Shown: piece by piece, positions 48,255-60,061 of the stretch
Position numbering within the stretch: the first letter of the stretch is position 1
How the letters are laid out: each line of letters starts with the position of its first letter
Source: Neckera pumila
Lineage: Eukaryota; Streptophyta; Bryopsida; Hypnales; Neckeraceae
Direction of reading: 5' to 3'
Assembly: GCA_963969595.1 (NCBI GenBank)
Contig: OZ018414.1
Coordinates: 15,235,660 to 15,299,659, forward strand
Length of the DNA stretch: 64,000 nucleotides
Notes under the pieces: model-generated
What the model saw: only the letters and a program-made list of their open reading frames with translations
Database searches by the model: none
Told to the model about the DNA's origin: nothing
Translations under genes and position numbers: made by a program

Positions 48255-48575
48255 AATGTTCGAGGAGAACCGTCCGTTACAGTTCATTGTTCGGCGGTGA
48301 CTTTGTTTTGTTTTGTTTTTGACACAGATAAAGGGAACCCTGTACTGCAACTCGTCTGCAAGAAGTTAGGCGGTGACTTTGGGAAAGCCGCATTGTAGCT
48401 AGGTGAGATGAGATTGCTTGCACAAGATAGAAATGCAGCATTGCTTTCTCGCATGAAAACACAATACACATTTTATTCAACTGCAAAAGGGCCACGTAAT
48501 TCAGAGATGGATATATATAGAGATGCCCATGAAACTGCGTGATCAGTAGTCGTATCCGATGGATGGATGGATGGA

Positions 48576-50384
48576 TCACGGCTTGCCTCCGTTGCTGATG
48601 AGCTTCTGAATGGCCTGCAGAGCCTGGATGGCGGCCTGGATGTAGTAGGCGACGGGTCCGGCGATGGGCGCCAGCGGGTTGGCGGCGACCTCCTCCTTGA
48701 CGTCCTCGTCCACCGACGGCAGCGGTGCCTTCGGGTCCTTGTCGAAAATTTTGGCCTGCTCCAGGTACTTGTCCATGCGCGGCGTCGCGAAGAGCCGCAA
48801 GCTCTCGATGTCGCCCCTCGCCGCAAACCGCTGCCGGTCGTGCGACGTCTCCGACGAGAGCGCGTAGGGGCGGCCCTGATTCTCGTACACGTCCTGTGAC
48901 TTCATCAGCTTGAGCAGCTGCTGCAGCTCCGTCCTGAGCATGTCCACCAGCGGGCTCGACTGCTCCACCACGTCCTCCAGCGCGTTCTGGGCCTCCACCA
49001 GCTTGTCCCGGGCGTCCCCCAGGTTCCTGCCGTCCGCCATGGTCCTCGCCTCCTTGATCATCGTCACCGTGTTCAGGCGGGCCAACTCCGTCTGCACCTC
49101 CAGATTGTTGCGGCCAACCATCAGGGCGTCCGTGCCGGTGCGCCTCACCTCCACTATCGCGGAAGGCGCACCAAACAGCATCCCAACGGTGTTGTATGAG
49201 TACGTGGCCTTGAGGATGTCGGAACCGCGCTCCCTATCGACGATGGGGAGGAGGAGGTCGACGATGACCTTGCGCACCTCCATGCTGTACAGGTCGCCGA
49301 AGCTGATGGTGACCGAGCCGGCGTTGGCGTCCTGCGTCTGCGGGTAGCTCCCGGCGGTTACCTTCTGTATCTTCGACTCGATGCGCTCCACCACCAGCTT
49401 GAGGTCCTGCACCACGACGGTGAGCAGGCCGGCGAGGCACTGGGAGAAGGCCATGCTGAGGCCGTTGATGTCGTTGACGACGGAGAACGTTCCTCCCATG
49501 CTCTTGTTGGCGACCGCGTTGAGCACCGTGGGGTCGTAGTCCGCGCCGAAACCGAAGGTGTAGACGGGCACATTGCCGATGACGACCTGGGTAGCGTCGC
49601 CGCCTTGGTTCTGCTCGCCGTCGGACATGAGCATGACGCCAACGACGCGGCCGCCACTGAGCTTGCGGTCGGCGAGGACCTTGAGCCCGGTGCGGAGGCC
49701 GTCGCTGATATTGGTGCCGCCGTTGGCCTTGAGGGCGTGGATGAACCTCTGTAGCTCCGGTTGCGAGGCCTCGGTGATCTGGCGCAGCGGGCAGAGCCTG
49801 GCGGCGGCGCTGGAGAAGGCGACGATGGAGAGACGGTCGATGGGGCTGAGCTTCTTGATGACGAACTGCATGGCGGTCTTCATCTTGTCGATCTTGTCGC
49901 CCTTCATGCTGCCGCTGACGTCGAGCACGGCCACCAGGTCCAGGCCTCGGCGGTCGCCGGTGGAGTCGCCACCGGTGAGCTCCAGCATCACCTTCAGGCT
50001 GTTCTCCTCGAATGGCGCCTTGTTGTTATTCTTAATCGAAAGCTGCACTCTCCCGGGCACGATCGGCGTCGGCCGAGGCTCTGCATCCCACCGCCATTGC
50101 AACAAATCAACACATGATCCATTTCACTTACTTCTTTCGTTCTTACGTAGAACCAAATCCAACATTCTGATAAGTTGTATAATTTTATAATTTTGTTTTA
50201 ATTGTATTTTTTTTTTATTTGTTGTTTAAACATACGGCCTTCATTACTAGCAAAATTGCATATACAAAGAATGAATCATCTGCAGAAAAATTTGAAAGCT
50301 AGATGAATCATCTGCAAAATTGGGTTGAGTTAATGAACCTGAATTTGGAGGAGCAACGATCGGCTCGTCATCTTTGAAGGACAT
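48576..50384 (-). CDS. Von Willebrand factor A domain protein (plant VWA/Vwaint-like)
   Basis: Two exons (minus): 50384-50339 (MSFKDDEPIVAPPNS plus one base) and 50080-48576, joined by TTCAG|GTTCAT to GATGCAG|AG; the product is 516 aa. The VWA domain spans about 63-245. It has a complete metal-ion-dependent adhesion site (DVSGS at Asp69, GGTNISDG, and MSDGEQNQGG). The following region, with RNNLEVQTELARLNTVTMIK and ALEDV, matches the C-terminal Vwaint-like helical part of plant copies, and a short tail ends in ISNGGKP. The family is soluble, and its biochemical role is poorly defined in plants. The large exon lacks a usable ATG at its 5' end, so I placed a 46-bp first exon. Its product reads through naturally (NSEPRPTPIVPGRV) and starts with the acidic DDEP segment seen in relatives. 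The gene is strongly GC-biased compared with the flanks. Confidence 0.88.
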
Positions 50385-51166
50385 GGCGAGAAAAGAAAAG
50401 ACTAAGGAGATGCTACAATTGCTCTGCAAATGTTCTTCAACCTAGCTACTACCTTGCTCCTTCAATGAACACGGAGTCTCCGGAAGTATCGAGATGCACG
50501 ATCAACCTCGTCCCTCTGCTCCATCGCCCAATCTGGATATATATATATATATATATATCTTAGGATCCAGATCAACAACAGGAGCCTTTGTAGTTCAGTT
50601 TGTACAGTGCTGCCTCCATGTGGTCGGTTCGATTACCGATTTTTCTTTGTACAGCAACGCCAGTAGGAACTCCATTATCACTTATCAGTCCACGTCAACA
50701 TGCGGACCGTACGACGAGAGTACAGACTCATGATTACACTATTAATGGGATGGATGAGACTGCGGGCGGAGTGCCTGTCGGTCGGTTTCTGTTGGTGGTA
50801 AACTCAACTCTCATCCATTGGAGGTTGCAGGATCCCTTTCCGACCGGATGAATCCAGCAAGAAAGAATGTCAGTTGACTTCCAGAAAGAACGTCCCTATC
50901 ACCAAGCTACTCGGATTTGTCTCATAGCAGCCTACTCGAAAAGCGCTTATGCTTCAGTGAAAACATAGTCATGGAATTTTAGGGATTAAGTAAGAGTATA
51001 CCAAAAGGATGTTGAATCATTCTAAAAGGATAAATGAGATGAATTTATGAAAACTTCTACTTTAATATTATTTGTGCATATGTATATATGTATGTATGTA
51101 TATATATATTTTTTGTTTTGTTTTGTTTTTTTTGTTTTTTTTGTTTTTTTTTATTTTTGTTTTTAT

Positions 51167-51197
<31 letters not shown>

Positions 51198-53003
51198 GTT
51201 TTGTTTGTTTGAAACAAATAGTATTCTCTTTTTCTTTTTAAACAAAGGAAGCGCCGCCCTTTCCAGAATTAAGGTAGTACTGCCCATTAGCATATCGATT
51301 TGCTATTTATATTGAATAGGGGTATTAAGGGACAATGGCACGAGATAGACGTTTTGACAAAAAAATTGATTTGAAATTAGGATTGCCGGTTTTTGCGCTA
51401 ACTTAGATCCATTTTACGGAGTATTTTTTTTTCAAAAGTCGCTGGAACGGAATGATTTTTATATAGCCCCCTGCAAAAGTTAGGTACTAATTCCCGCTCA
51501 TGGTCTAAAGTCATACGCGACCGGTCAATCGATCACTGGCATGGATACAATATAAATAAAATTATATTTGTGCAAGGTGGAAAACATTTATTTGGTATTA
51601 AAGGGAATCTTGCCTACATTTGGTTCACTGGAGTTGTCGATCTATGCTGTTTGATAAGTAATAAGAGCATCCCCACCTGTCTTGCAAAACTAATGACTTG
51701 TATGTAGAGGCTTGCAAAACCACACCACCTATCTTGCAAAATGGATGAACTTATTAAGAAGCTGGGCCAAAATCCTCAAGTGGCTTGCAAAATCGGGCCA
51801 TTTTGCAAGCCGAGGTGCGGCTTGCAAAACCACATGTGACAAGCGCGCAGGCTCTTTTCCAAAAAGATAGTAGGATGCAGACCTACCAATTGGATCAGCT
51901 TCTACCAATTGAAGCAAAAGTGAGAGTGAAGTTAGTAGGTTGCTGATTAATACCAATGTTAGCAGGCACCCGATTGGATCAGCTTCTGACGATTGAAATA
52001 GAAATTTTTTTTTAGAAAAACTCCTGACCTATTAGCAGGCTGTGGGTAGGGAGGTCAGTGGATGGCTTGCGTTTTGGCAGCTAAATCTACTCTACATTTT
52101 AGCAGGCGAATGGTGATGCTCTAAGATTATGGTTTATAATACTGAGATTCCTTTCTGCACAATACTTGCAATTCTTCCTAAGTAGTAAGTTATTTCCGGA
52201 CAGCACTGGAATAGACTAACTTAGGCTCCGTTTCCATGGAAAGCTGGATCTGGAGGCCCCATCTAGGGTGCCCACGGGCACGGATTTGCAAATCTCAGAA
52301 ATCTTCGTGAAATGAACAACCTATGAAAGAGGGTCCAACTAGATCTCCAGAACCTCCAACGTTGTCTGCACCTTTTACAGCACTGGAGACCTAGAGGTCA
52401 AGTTCTGGACCCCCTCCAGGCCCAATGGAAACGTGCTCTCTTCTTCTTTCTTTTTTTTCTTTTTTTTTTCTTTTTTCCCAAAGAGATGGTGACCATTGCA
52501 AAAACGTGCTCTTAATACTGGATGCCCTTCGAGATTGTTTCGTTGCGACAATCGGTGACGGACAGAGTGCCTGTTGGTCGGTTTCTGTTGGTGGTAACTC
52601 AACTCTCATTCATTGGAGTACGACGAGCATTACTACGACATAAAAACCCACACTAATAAAATGCAGACGCTATTCATGATGAGAGCTGCACTGTACAAGA
52701 GACAGGCGTGATAATGTATGAACCTCCAAGATGTCCGGATGACCCTCCAGTTTTGCCCTGGAAAAATTCAAGGAAAAGGGGTGCCCAAAGTCAAAGTATC
52801 TTGGACTAAATCCCAACAATAAAAGCAGAATAATAAAGTAGGTAACCTACCCATGACGTAAAGCTGCCATCTTTACTTGGTGTACACCTCCAATGCCATC
52901 ATCACCCGTTGTACACATGTATAGTCTTTAAAGGCAATATGTACCTATGTTCATCTTCAAAGGCAATATGTATCGTGCAATGAAATTCCGTTTCATTTGT
53001 GTC

Positions 53004-53034
<31 letters not shown>

Positions 53035-53699
53035 TTTGTACCTATGTAGAAGAAAAGTTTTTTTTGTTTGTTTTTTTTTCGAAAAAGGTAGTGACCATTC
53101 AAAAACCAACAAAATCCCAAAGGGGAAAAACAATCAATCAGGTTCTCTCAACCGGCTTAACCTGGGTGGGGGGTTAAGTGAGAGGTGCCACTTGGGCCTG
53201 TGGAAAGTGCTTGAGCAAAAGACCTCATTTTTACACCAGGTGTTAATAAACACTTGGGTAATACTAAATTGTCTACCGTCACTACAGTGACTAATGAAGA
53301 AAAGGATTTTAGAGCATCTATTCGATTAAACTTTGACCCTTTGTAAATTTTGGATATGGTATTCAAATGCTCGTTCAAATGTTGGGTTCTTTGGTAGATT
53401 TGAACGATTTTTTTTGAAAGATTTTCCTTTAAAAAGCAAGGATTTTTTTTTCAAGATATATTTTGGTGATAAATTCTTGCTTTTGCAATGGATGAAATCA
53501 TAAAATACTATAAAATCTTGGGACCATATCACTCTAGATTGGATGATTGTACACTCTTTGGGATGAAAAAAAAATTCATTCATAAATTATAGGCTTCATG
53601 TATTCCATGGATGTAAATAGCTTCCTAACTATAGTGAAGATCGCTTTTGGCACTGTGTGGAGTAAATGAAGGAAAGAACCTTACTTGAACTTTTATTTT
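50385..53699. other. Repeat-rich intergenic stretch upstream of the VWA gene
   Basis: No gene is recognised. It includes an (AT)n run near 50536-50560, a T/TTTTG-rich low-complexity tract (51107-51210) and a Harbinger-like element. Other segments are shared with 55.9-56.8 kb (see that entry). One shared phrase, GGTTTCTGTTGGTGGTAA followed by ACTCAACTCTCAT, occurs at about 50783, 52573, 56513 and 56692. Confidence 0.6.
51665..52121. mobile_element. PIF/Harbinger-like non-autonomous element (457 bp)
   Basis: It begins GAGCATCCCCACC and ends GGTGATGCTC, flanked by direct TAA repeats (51662-51664 and 52122-52124). The interior repeats GGCTTGCAAAAC several times. Its ends and size match the element at 17594-18045. 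Confidence 0.72.
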
Positions 53700-53703
53700 T
53701 TAA

Positions 53704-54625
53704 CCCCTGAAAGACCAAGGCCCTTTTTCTGCCCAAAAACACTCAAAACTGCTATTTCTATAGCAAAAAGTAAAAGAATTTGATAAATGTTTTTTTTCCA
53801 CATCTAATCGTAGGATCTTACACCTAAGTAGTATGAGAGTGTGCGGAAAAAAATTTAGAATTTTTGACTGCACAGATTGCAAGATATCTGCGTTTAAAGT
53901 GGAAAAAATAAGTTTTTCAATACATTGTGGGACTAGATTTTTTGACTTTGAACATTCTTAACTTTATTCTTTTGCACTATAGAGTTTTGAGCTTTCAATG
54001 TTTACACTGGAGAATTGAGTTGAGAATCTAGTCCAAAAAAAAATTCAAAAAAACTTATTTTTTATTTTTTTTTAAATTGTTAAATAGAAGTAGGTATAAG
54101 ATAGAAGGAAAATCTAAAATATTCGTATATTTTAGGTGGGATTTAAATGCACAAATCCCAACGGTGAGATTGTTCTAGCAAGTAAATTAAACCATGCAAA
54201 AAAAAAATTTGAAAAATTTGAAAAATTTCATTCAGAAATGAGTCCTACAAGTTATTCTTTTCAAAAAGATGCTCTAACTGCCTGAAAAACAAGAATGTCC
54301 ATAACTTTCTCATACAAAATCCAAATGAAATGAACCAAAGCTTTCTAGATACACAAAAATATAATCTATAAGAAAAAAATACTTGAAAGAAAAGGAAAAA
54401 AAAAAATTGCAAATTTTTTTGCTGCCTACCATCCCTTGTTTTGAGCTTATTTGGTCATAACTTTTGTTCCCAAGCACCAATTGTGAAAAAAAATTATATT
54501 GCCATGAAGCTGATCAGATTTTCTACCTTCAAAAAAAGTTTCAAAAAATTAGAAGAAAATTTCAGCCCGTAAGTACCTGCCCAAAAACGCATTTGTCCCC
54601 CGAAGGGACAATGGTCCTTTAGGGG
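53704..54625 (+). mobile_element. Complete TTAA-family element (922 bp)
   Basis: TTAA (53700-53703), then CCCCTGAAAGACCAAGG. At the right, CAATGGTCCTTTAGGGG, then TTAA (54626-54629). The ends are imperfect inverted repeats. The interior is AT-rich with no ORF but is shared with the copies at 57004 and 60062. The 4-bp TTAA on both sides is the target signature of piggyBac-type elements, though a TA duplication would fit equally well. Confidence 0.8.
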
Positions 54626-54629
54626 TTAA

Positions 54630-56863
54630 ATAACAAGTAGAGACCATCATTTGAGCTTTCTTTGAGTTCTCACTGAAAAAATTTGGTAACTTGATCAATC
54701 TAATAAAAAATACTAGGTAGGGTAGCACAAATTGAGGGTTTGAAGGAATGTAGACCTTAATCCCATCATGTCATATGTGCCTCCAACCTCTTCTAAGGTA
54801 ATAAGATCTAAAATTGCACAGGCTTTAAAACTGCCCACATTGTCAAATGTACATTATGTATATATGTTGCTTTTTCATAGCCTTCAGCAATGTATAAACA
54901 ATGTACATTTAGGCGGTGGGCAATTTTAGAGCCCTATGCCATTTCAAATTCAAAATTTAATAACTACTTCTACGCAATTCCAAAAAATACGAAACGACTT
55001 GGATTAAATGTCAATTCTACTTGTCTTTCAAGGAAAATTTATTGAAAATTATTTCAAGAAGCTTTGCCTCCCCAAAATTTTGTTTCAGCTCTTAAGTGCA
55101 TAATTTCTGACTTGTTACCTTAGAGAGCCCTCAAGCCTTAAGATAGATAAATCTAAAATCGCTTTGTGCTTGTGAAACCACCATCATCATCTATGTCCCA
55201 TCTCCAAAGTCAATATGTATATATGTCAAAGAAACAATTTTGAAACACGTACCATGTTTTTTTGTGACCCTTCATAATTTTTGCGTACAAGATCTAAATG
55301 TCGCAAGCTTTAGTGGGTTGGAACCTTTCACTTGCCAATAAGAAAATATTAAAATTTTGCTAGTGTAATAACAATAACTAGACATATTGCTTTGGGATTG
55401 CAGATTTGTCTGAATTTTTTTTTTTTTAAATGCCAAATTATTGTGCCAATTTTGGGACTAGATAGATAAATCTACAAATAAATGTAAAGATAGTTTGTTG
55501 AAAATTTAGAATATCCATTAACAAACCATTGAGTCAAACACCAATCTATCATTTGACCATCTACCATCAAAATCAAGAAAAATCATAAAAATTTAGATGG
55601 CAAAATGAAGGGATTAATTCATTGACATTCAATGAAAATGAAAGGTGTAGAGGTTGTTTTTATAATGAAATGCATTGTCTATCACAAATCCACAAACGGT
55701 GTGTAATAATTTAAAGATGAAAGCTTCACAACTCATTGTCAAAACTTAGAATCATAATGTCATTGTAAAATTGCTTTTCCAATAACTTGTGAACGAATTT
55801 TTTTTTGTTGAAATCACATTTTCATTTCCAAAAATCCGTTTCTATTTTCATTTTTATTTTCATTTTTACTTTCATTTTGACCATGACAATGACACGGGGA
55901 ACACATTTTGACAAAGAAAAGCCATTTGAAATTAGGATTGCCAACTTTTGCGCTAGATCCAATTTTTTTTTTCAAAAGTCGCTGGAATGGAATGACTGGC
56001 CACTGAAACATTTAGGTACTAAGAGCGACCCCACGGCGGGGTGCCAAGCAAAGCTGACATGGAGAATGAACAAGCACTTTCAGATTTTTCTCCCCACGGC
56101 ACATGCGCCAAGTCAAAAATCAAGCCCAGCCACACCAAGATTTGATGAAGACACTCGCAAATAGTGAAGCTTGAGAGTGCCACGCCAAGAGTCTCATTAC
56201 TCACTCTCTCATCATTGAATGAACCTCTACCAACTTTATCTAGAGTTGTCCTAATGTAAAGAAACCACCTCGCTTTGACAAAGTGAGTTGCATTCATGAA
56301 TTGTGGGCTATTTCATGGGGCCACATGCAATTCAAAAGTAGCAATGATGCGTCCACCGTGAAATACTTCCAAAATTTTGGAACTTCGCTCGCCAAACAGA
56401 GACGCCATCCTAAATACTCCGTAGTATTGTAGTATTCTCGGCGGGCAGCGGATGCCATTCCTTCGTTCCGTTGGTTTCGTTGCGACAATCGGTGACGGAC
56501 GGAGTGCCTGTTTTGGTTTCTGTTGGTGGTAAACTCAACTCTCATCCATTGGAGTACGACGAGAGGACAGTCTCCATGGCACTCACTATTACGACATAAA
56601 AACCCACACTAATAAAATGCAGACACTGTTAATAGGATGGATGAATTGGTGCCAGAGCCGAAATCAGCACTGGGGGCGGAGTGCCTGTTGGTTGGTTTCT
56701 GTTGGTGGTAAACTCAACTCTCATCCGACCGGATGAATCCAGCAAGAAAGAATGTCAGTTGAAGAACGTGCCTATCACCAACCTACTCTAAAAGCGCTTA
56801 TGGTTTAAAAGCAATCATGTTTTGCAATGAAATTCCGTTTCATTTGTTTCAAAAATAAATGTA
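54630..56863. other. Intergenic repeats, including family D copy and a duplicated segment
   Basis: 55140-55430 is a family-D copy with worn ends. The stretch 55880-56830 shares several blocks with 50760-53000, in a different order: TTTGAAATTAGGATTGCC..., CAAAAGTCGCTGGAA, GTTGCGACAATCGGTGACGG, ACCCACACTAATAAAATGCA and GGATGAATCCAGCAAGAAAG. This suggests an old duplication followed by rearrangement. No gene is recognised. Confidence 0.6.
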
Positions 56864-56864
56864 A

Positions 56865-56915
56865 ATAAATGTAAATAAATGTAAATGAATGTAAATAAAT
56901 GTAAATAAATAAGAG
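56865..56915. repeat. Microsatellite-like (TAAATAAATG)n
   Basis: About five copies of a 10-bp unit, AAATGTAAAT-type, with one G substitution. Confidence 0.85.
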
Positions 56916-57003
56916 CGATCATGACATAGGAGTACATTTTGTTGTTTTCAATGTACCAATAGTTGTACCAATAGTGTACAGTTGAGGAGGTGGTTGCTTT
57001 TAA

Positions 57004-57927
57004 CCCCTAAAGTTTCACGACTACGTAATCACCAAAAACGCTCCAAAACTGCCATTTCTATTACAACTACCTAATTTTTGGAAAAAAACAAGTTTTGACA
57101 CATGTAACCGTAGGATCTTGTAGTATGATATTTTGAAAACATGTGGTAAAAATTTCAGAAAATTCCACCGTGTGGATCACAAGATATAAGCATTCAAAGT
57201 CTTGAAAACCATTTTTTCAATCCTGTGAAAAACTGGGCAGCTGCACTTTGCAAGCTCACTTTTCAATGAAAAAATGCCGATAAAGGTGGTGCTTCTTTAA
57301 ATTCAGTTTCCTAAACAAGTTGTCTATATGCACGAAAAATTTCACATCATTTGGAATTGTACAACATATAGGAAAAAAATAGCAAGTAGAAAGAAGTAGA
57401 AAATGACTCAAAATACTAAATTGTTAAAGATTTAATCATGGAATTTAAAAATACCAATCCCAACGGTTGTAATGTTGTAATAATCACTCTACATCCTAAG
57501 ATTTTATTTTTTTCCAAAAATATTGAAAATTGAGTTAAATAAACGACTTTAAAGTTTTTTTTAGAGTAGAGAATCCATAACTGCCCGCAAACCAAAAATC
57601 CTCATAACTTTTGACTCATTGATTGAAATGGAGTGACTCAAAGCTTTTTAAGTATATATAAATGTAGAGAACCAATTTCAAAAAAAAAATTCCGAAAAAA
57701 ATGATTTTTTTTTATCTGCCCAAACTGCCCGGTTACGAAAAAAAGTAACATATTAGGTCACAACTTTTGACTTGTATTTCGAAATGTCATGAAACTTGGT
57801 ACATATGAAGATATTCCTCGCCCCCACCTTCTATTAAAATTTCAGCCTCAAATATGGATATCTCTAGTCACACGTACCTGCCCAAAATTTCTATACAGCC
57901 AAAAAACGCATGTTGGTCCTTTAGGGG
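57004..57927 (+). mobile_element. Complete TTAA-family element (924 bp) with readable empty site
   Basis: TTAA (57000-57003), then CCCCTAAAGTTTCACG; right end GTTGGTCCTTTAGGGG, then TTAA (57928-57931). The neighbouring tandem unit reads CACTTTTAATGACCATTG with a single TTAA, where this unit has TTAA-element-TTAA. The host site was therefore TTAA and it was duplicated on insertion. No ORF. Confidence 0.85.
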
Positions 57928-58146
57928 TTAATGACCATTGCGTTTCAATTTCAATAAAAGCGATCATGACATGATATAGAGGTACATTTTGTTTTCTTCA
58001 ATTTACCACCAATTGTACCAATAGTATATACTTGAGGAAGTGGTCACTTTTAATGACCATTGCGTTTCAACTTCAATGAAAGCAATCATGACATAGAGGT
58101 ACATTTTGCTTTCTTCAATGTACCAATAGTTGTAACCAATAGTGTA

Positions 58147-59018
58147 CACCCCCCTACAAGAAAGGTTGACGCCCCCCTTTTGCACCCTTCAACTTTTTTG
58201 ACATTACTTTGAACATAATTGACATTTCTTGTTTTCGTCAATCAACATTTGTGTCTAACCCAATCTCCCTCAAGTATACCAAATTTTCAATTTCAAAAAA
58301 CCAAAACTCCATTTTTGGTGAATTTTTTTATTTTTTTTCACGGTTTTACATGAATATTCATAGAAAAATATTAATGATGAATTTTTTAAATTGAATTGTG
58401 GAGATACGTAGGAAACATCCAAACGCACATCTTTCCTTCAATAAACATCTTCAAAAAAGTTTCACAATTATCGTAGCAAAAGTTACAATGGAGGTGTGAT
58501 AAGTGCCCAAAATTTGAAAATTCATATCTCTTTATTCTCATTAGATTTGTTTTATTTCCTTCACATTGTAACTAATTTTACACATTTGAGCATGATGGTA
58601 CAATTACTTTATCAAAATCTAATTACAATAAAGAGATATAAATTTTCAAAATTTTGGGCACTATTCACGCCTCCACTGTAACTTCTGCCACGATAATTGT
58701 GAAACTTTTTTGGACATGTTTATTGAAGGAAAGATGTGCGTTTGGATGTTTCCTATGTATCTCCACAATTCAATTTAAGATATTCATCATTAATATTTTT
58801 CTATGAATTTTCATGTAAAATCGTGAAAAAAAATTAAAAAAATTCACCAAAAATGGAGTTTTGTTTTTTTGAAATTGAAAATTTAGTATACTTGAGGGAG
58901 ATTGGGTTAGACACAAATGTTGATGGACGAAAACAAGAAATGTCAATTATGTTCAAAGTAATGTCAAAAAAGTTGAAGGGTGCAAAAGGGGGGTGTCAAC
59001 CTTTCTTGTAGGGGGGTG
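58147..59018. mobile_element. Long near-perfect foldback element (872 bp)
   Basis: Arms of about 400 bp (58147-58549 and 58614-59018) are nearly perfect inverted copies around a 64-bp spacer. The ends are CACCCCCCTACAAGAAAGG and its inverse. It is inserted in the third tandem unit. Flanking GTGTACAC at 58142-58149 and 59016-59023 overlaps the element ends, so the target duplication is either 2 bp (TA) or up to 8 bp (GTGTACAC). No ORF. A transcript would fold into a hairpin of some 400 bp. Confidence 0.85.
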
Positions 59019-59222
59019 TACACTTGAGGAGGTGGTCGCTTTGAATGACCATTGTGTTTCAACTTCAAAAATTGGTAACTAATTCCACAAAGGTCTAAAA
59101 AATATGAAATGACTTGGGCCGGATGGCAATTCCATTTTCCTTCTTACAAAAATTTATTGAAAATTGTTTCAAAGAATTTAGCTTCCTCCAAAAGGCAATC
59201 AACTCTTAAATGTTTTCTTTAA

Positions 59223-59720
59223 CTTCTAAAGGACCATTGTCCCTTTGGGGGACAAATGGGATTTTGGGAGGTACCTACGGATTGAATTTTTGTTGTGATA
59301 CTCTAGTTTCTACTCCAATTTTAATTTTGAAAAAATTCCTAATATTGCATATTTTATTGCAAATTGAACATTGGGTGTATTTTCAGTGTCTATTATTTTC
59401 TAATTATAGAAAGACACGGAAATTGAGTTTACACCATGATATTTGTCATCGTGATATACATTTATGGTGAAATTTTCAGATTTTTTGAAATATTTATCTA
59501 TTTAATATGATTTGTCTTCACTTTTTCTTCAAAAATTCTTTAAAAATTTAATTTTTCACAAAAAGAATCTAAATATTTTCTGAAGTAAAGAGGACATGTA
59601 CTTTCATCTCTGAAAAATAAAAATAAAATTTTTCATACATATCTAGTTGCAAAATGGTAGCAAATTGAGTGATGGACAGTGAGGTTTGAAATCAACGGTG
59701 ATGGGTCCGTCATTTAGGGG
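59223..59720 (-). mobile_element. TTAA-family element, shortened (498 bp)
   Basis: TTAA (59219-59222), then CTTCTAAAGGACCATTGTCC. The right end CCGTCATTTAGGGG is followed by TCAA, a one-base change from TTAA. Oriented opposite to the 57004 copy, and about half its length. Confidence 0.65.
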
Positions 59721-60061
59721 TCAATAGCCTCGTGCGCTAGTGGGCCGCTGCTTGTCCAAAACACATTAATAAAGAGCAGCTCTGACCAGTGACTGCAGCT
59801 CTGTCTTGTTGACAAGAGGCTGGTGGTGGGTCTTCTTCAGTCTTCAGTTCAGTTGTCACTTGATTGATAGGAATCGAGTTTTCCTTATCCTCTGCTGCTG
59901 GACTGGAGGATGAGGTACCCATTTCCAACCACCGAAGCAATTACCAATATCTGGAGCGCTCGTTTTTTGAGTGTGGAAATTTTCCATATACAGAAAAATT
60001 ATAGAGTTTGGAAGGATCAGCGATTCCAAAACTGGCTAAATTTCACTCGATTTCTACTTAA

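Larger units (their letters stand above)
56916..59075. repeat. Tandem array of about 122-bp units interrupted by two transposons
   Basis: Three units carry GCGATCATGACAT, GTACATTTTG, then ATGTACCAATAG, ACTTGAGGAGGTGG and AATGACCATTGCGTTTCAA. The first is split by the element at 57004-57927. The second (57959-58081) is uninterrupted. The third is split by the foldback at 58147-59018. The intact unit records what the empty sites looked like. Confidence 0.85.

Noticed and set aside
47335..48398. Overlapping plus- and minus-strand frames of 60-165 codons
   Set aside because: They lie in GC-rich repeat DNA (a tandem repeat and a TIR element) and show no conserved motif.
49573..50117. Possible second gene antisense to the VWA start region
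   Set aside because: No ATG context, motif or splice structure; explained by the codon bias of the sense gene.
48567..50190. Long plus-strand and alternative minus-strand frames over the VWA gene
   Set aside because: GC-rich coding sequence opens all frames. Only the frame with the DVSGS metal site and Vwaint-like region is supported.
51047..51315. Phe/Cys-rich or Lys/Asn-rich frames
   Set aside because: They are translations of a T/TTTTG low-complexity tract.
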